DNA of 7,203 bases, taken from a bacterium (GTDB lineage: Bacteria; BMS3Abin14). Position 1 is the first letter of the stretch. The number at the start of each line of letters is the position of its first letter. Positions 5,810-7,203 of this stretch are shown here, piece after piece. The notes under the pieces are model-generated. The model was given only the letters and a program-made list of their open reading frames with translations, was not told where the DNA came from and searched no databases. Both the position numbers and the translations under genes were made by a program. Location of the stretch: assembly GCA_020352595.1 (NCBI GenBank), contig CP070682.1:2000460-2007662 (forward strand). Reading direction: 5' to 3'.

Positions 5810-7203
5810 GGTACGAAGGTCTGCAGTACAGGGATTCGGGGCGTTCACCCTGGGTGGCGGCCTTCTGGACAGTGCTGGCCCTGACCACCGCTCTGAGATT
5901 CCTCTACGCGGTGAGCCTTCCCCTCACCGGCGACGAGGCCTACTTCTGGGAATGGGCACGGCACCCCGCCCTCGGATATTACGACCACCCGCCCATGGCC
6001 GGCTGGATCCTCATCGTCACCAGGTTCCTGCTGGGGGACACCGTTGCGGCCGTGCGGATCTTCGCCGTGCTTTCCGCTTCCCTGGTCGTCGTCATCGTCA
6101 ACAGGTTCACCCTGGACATCACAGGGTCCGCCACCAGGGCCGCCCTCGCCGGCCTCCTGGCCATGGCCCTGCCGCTGCTGGAAGTGCTGGGTGTGATCTA
6201 CAGCACGGACACGCCCCTGCTCCTGGCGGGGACCCTGGGCGGATACATGTTCCACAGGGCCGTGACGAGGGGTGAGATGAGGGCCTGGATGCTGACGGGC
6301 GCCTGCTTCGCGGTGGTCATCGCCAGCAAGTTCCTCGGCGCCCCCCTTCTGCTGGCCTGCATCCTGTACCTTCTGGCCAGGCCTGAGGCCCGGCTCCACC
6401 TGGCCACCGCCGGCCCCCACGTCGCCCTCCTTCTGGCGGCCACCGGGATGATCCCCGTGCTGGTCTGGAACGCGCGCAACGACTGGGCCACCTTCGCTTT
6501 CAACCTCGCTTCCCGCCACGCCCCGCCGGCCCTCGGCATCCGGCACACAGCGGATTACCTGGCCGGCCAGGCTCTGGCCCTCAGCCCCATCGTCATGCTG
6601 CTCGGCGTCTACCTCCTGGCAAAGGCCGTGCCGGTGTGGCGGCGGGGGGATGGACCTCACTGGCAGCTGCCGGCCTTCCTGGCCGCCGTGCCCCTCGGGG
6701 GTTTCCTGGCCCTGAGCCTGGTTTCCAAGGTGGGACTCCACTGGCCCGGCGTCGGGGTTCCCTTCCTGGTTGTCGCTCTCGGGGTCTGGCTCACGGAAAG
6801 GAAGGTCGTCACCGGGAACTACATCGCCTGCCTCACCACGTCGGCTGCCATCACCGTCCTGCTCTTCCTTCTTCCCCTCGCCGTGGTTCTTTTGCCGCCG
6901 GACTGGCAGTATCCCCTCCGACCCGACAAGATCAGCTCCGACCAGCTGCGCAAATTCACCGTCTCCACCAGGGACCTGGGCGATTCCGTCCAGGAGGTCC
7001 TCGAGGAACTGGCCGGGAACGGCCCTGCCTTCGTGTTCACGAGATCCTACGCCCTCTCGTCCCTGGTGGCCTTTTACACGCCCTCACATCCGGAAGTCAC
7101 CGTCCTTGGCGGGGGGAGCGCCCACGGTCGCAACCACCTCTACTGGTTCGAGCCTTCCGAGCACGTCGGGCGTGACGCCGTCTTCGTCACATACGCCTCC
7201 TTT
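5806..7203 (+). CDS. GT39/ArnT-like membrane glycosyltransferase, partial
   Basis: The frame is open to the window edge, giving 466 residues without a stop. It matches the GT-C type glycosyltransferases of family GT39 (PMT_2/ArnT-like), which transfer a sugar from a polyprenyl-phosphate donor on the periplasmic face of the inner membrane. After TM1 (about 16-37), the first periplasmic loop has GDEAYFWEW (42-50), with the conserved acidic pair D43-E44, and YYDHPPMAGW (58-67), a family hallmark. YSTDTPL (about 132-138) is a second loop motif. Many further hydrophobic segments follow up to about residue 365. A soluble tail then has PLRPDKISSDQLRKF and HLYWFEPSEHVGRD, as in periplasmic C-terminal domains of this family. 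Acceptor and sugar are unknown. The start is probably TTG 5806, with GAGG (5794-5797) eight bases upstream. GTG 5854 would begin right at TM1. No in-frame ATG exists near the N-terminus. The C-terminus lies beyond the window. Confidence 0.9.
   Translation, partial: MRYEGLQYRDSGRSPWVAAFWTVLALTTALRFLYAVSLPLTGDEAYFWEWARHPALGYYDHPPMAGWILIVTRFLLGDTVAAVRIFAVLSASLVVVIVNRFTLDITGSATRAALAGLLAMALPLLEVLGVIYSTDTPLLLAGTLGGYMFHRAVTRGEMRAWMLTGACFAVVIASKFLGAPLLLACILYLLARPEARLHLATAGPHVALLLAATGMIPVLVWNARNDWATFAFNLASRHAPPALGIRHTADYLAGQALALSPIVMLLGVYLLAKAVPVWRRGDGPHWQLPAFLAAVPLGGFLALSLVSKVGLHWPGVGVPFLVVALGVWLTERKVVTGNYIACLTTSAAITVLLFLLPLAVVLLPPDWQYPLRPDKISSDQLRKFTVSTRDLGDSVQEVLEELAGNGPAFVFTRSYALSSLVAFYTPSHPEVTVLGGGSAHGRNHLYWFEPSEHVGRDAVFVTYASF

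Noticed and set aside
5845..6741. A 298-codon minus-strand frame over the glycosyltransferase gene.
   Set aside because: It is a low-complexity composition of Gly, Gln, Glu and His and lies antisense to recognisable GT39 motifs such as GDEAYFW and YYDHPP.

Overview
The window is GC-rich bacterial chromosome with tightly packed core-type genes. Six genes can be supported: three on the minus strand in the left half and three on the plus strand in the right half. I saw no transposase, integrase, CRISPR array, rRNA or convincing tRNA. The gene set suggests an anaerobic, Deltaproteobacteria-like (Desulfobacterota/Thermodesulfobacteriota-type) organism. It includes a four-cysteine ferredoxin-like DUF2148 protein typical of anaerobes, a JAB-domain/DinG-type helicase fusion, and frequent AGG arginine codons in very GC-rich genes. 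That assignment is inference from memory of gene families, not a search.

Left half, read on the minus strand from about 4130 down to 120. A small heat-shock protein (Hsp20) has a strong Shine-Dalgarno and a near-consensus sigma-70 promoter, and ends in a textbook intrinsic terminator. After it comes an 877-residue protein joining an N-terminal RadC/JAB (JAMM-type) metal-binding domain to a complete Fe-S superfamily 2 helicase of the DinG/XPD type. Last is greA, the transcript-cleavage factor. A short leader precedes greA and carries a promoter followed almost at once by an intrinsic terminator. This resembles the attenuated greA leader (GraL) described in E. coli and could produce a small RNA of about 35 nt.

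Right half, plus strand from 4184 to the end. An AEC-family (auxin efflux carrier-like) permease diverges from hsp20, and its predicted promoter lies so close to the ATG that the mRNA may be leaderless. A 148-base spacer follows, containing nested inverted repeats (11-bp outer arms, 8-bp inner arms). Then come a DUF2148 ferredoxin-like protein and a GT39/ArnT-like membrane glycosyltransferase cut off by the window end. The last two genes look translationally linked, with a five-codon mini-ORF bridging the stop of one and the TTG start of the next.

The left genes share a broad theme of stress, transcription and genome maintenance (Hsp20, helicase, GreA), but terminators and promoters separate them, so they are probably not one operon. 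The right genes are probably co-transcribed but have no obvious common pathway. The most unusual items are the JAB-helicase fusion, the greA leader arrangement and the structured spacer before the DUF2148 gene.
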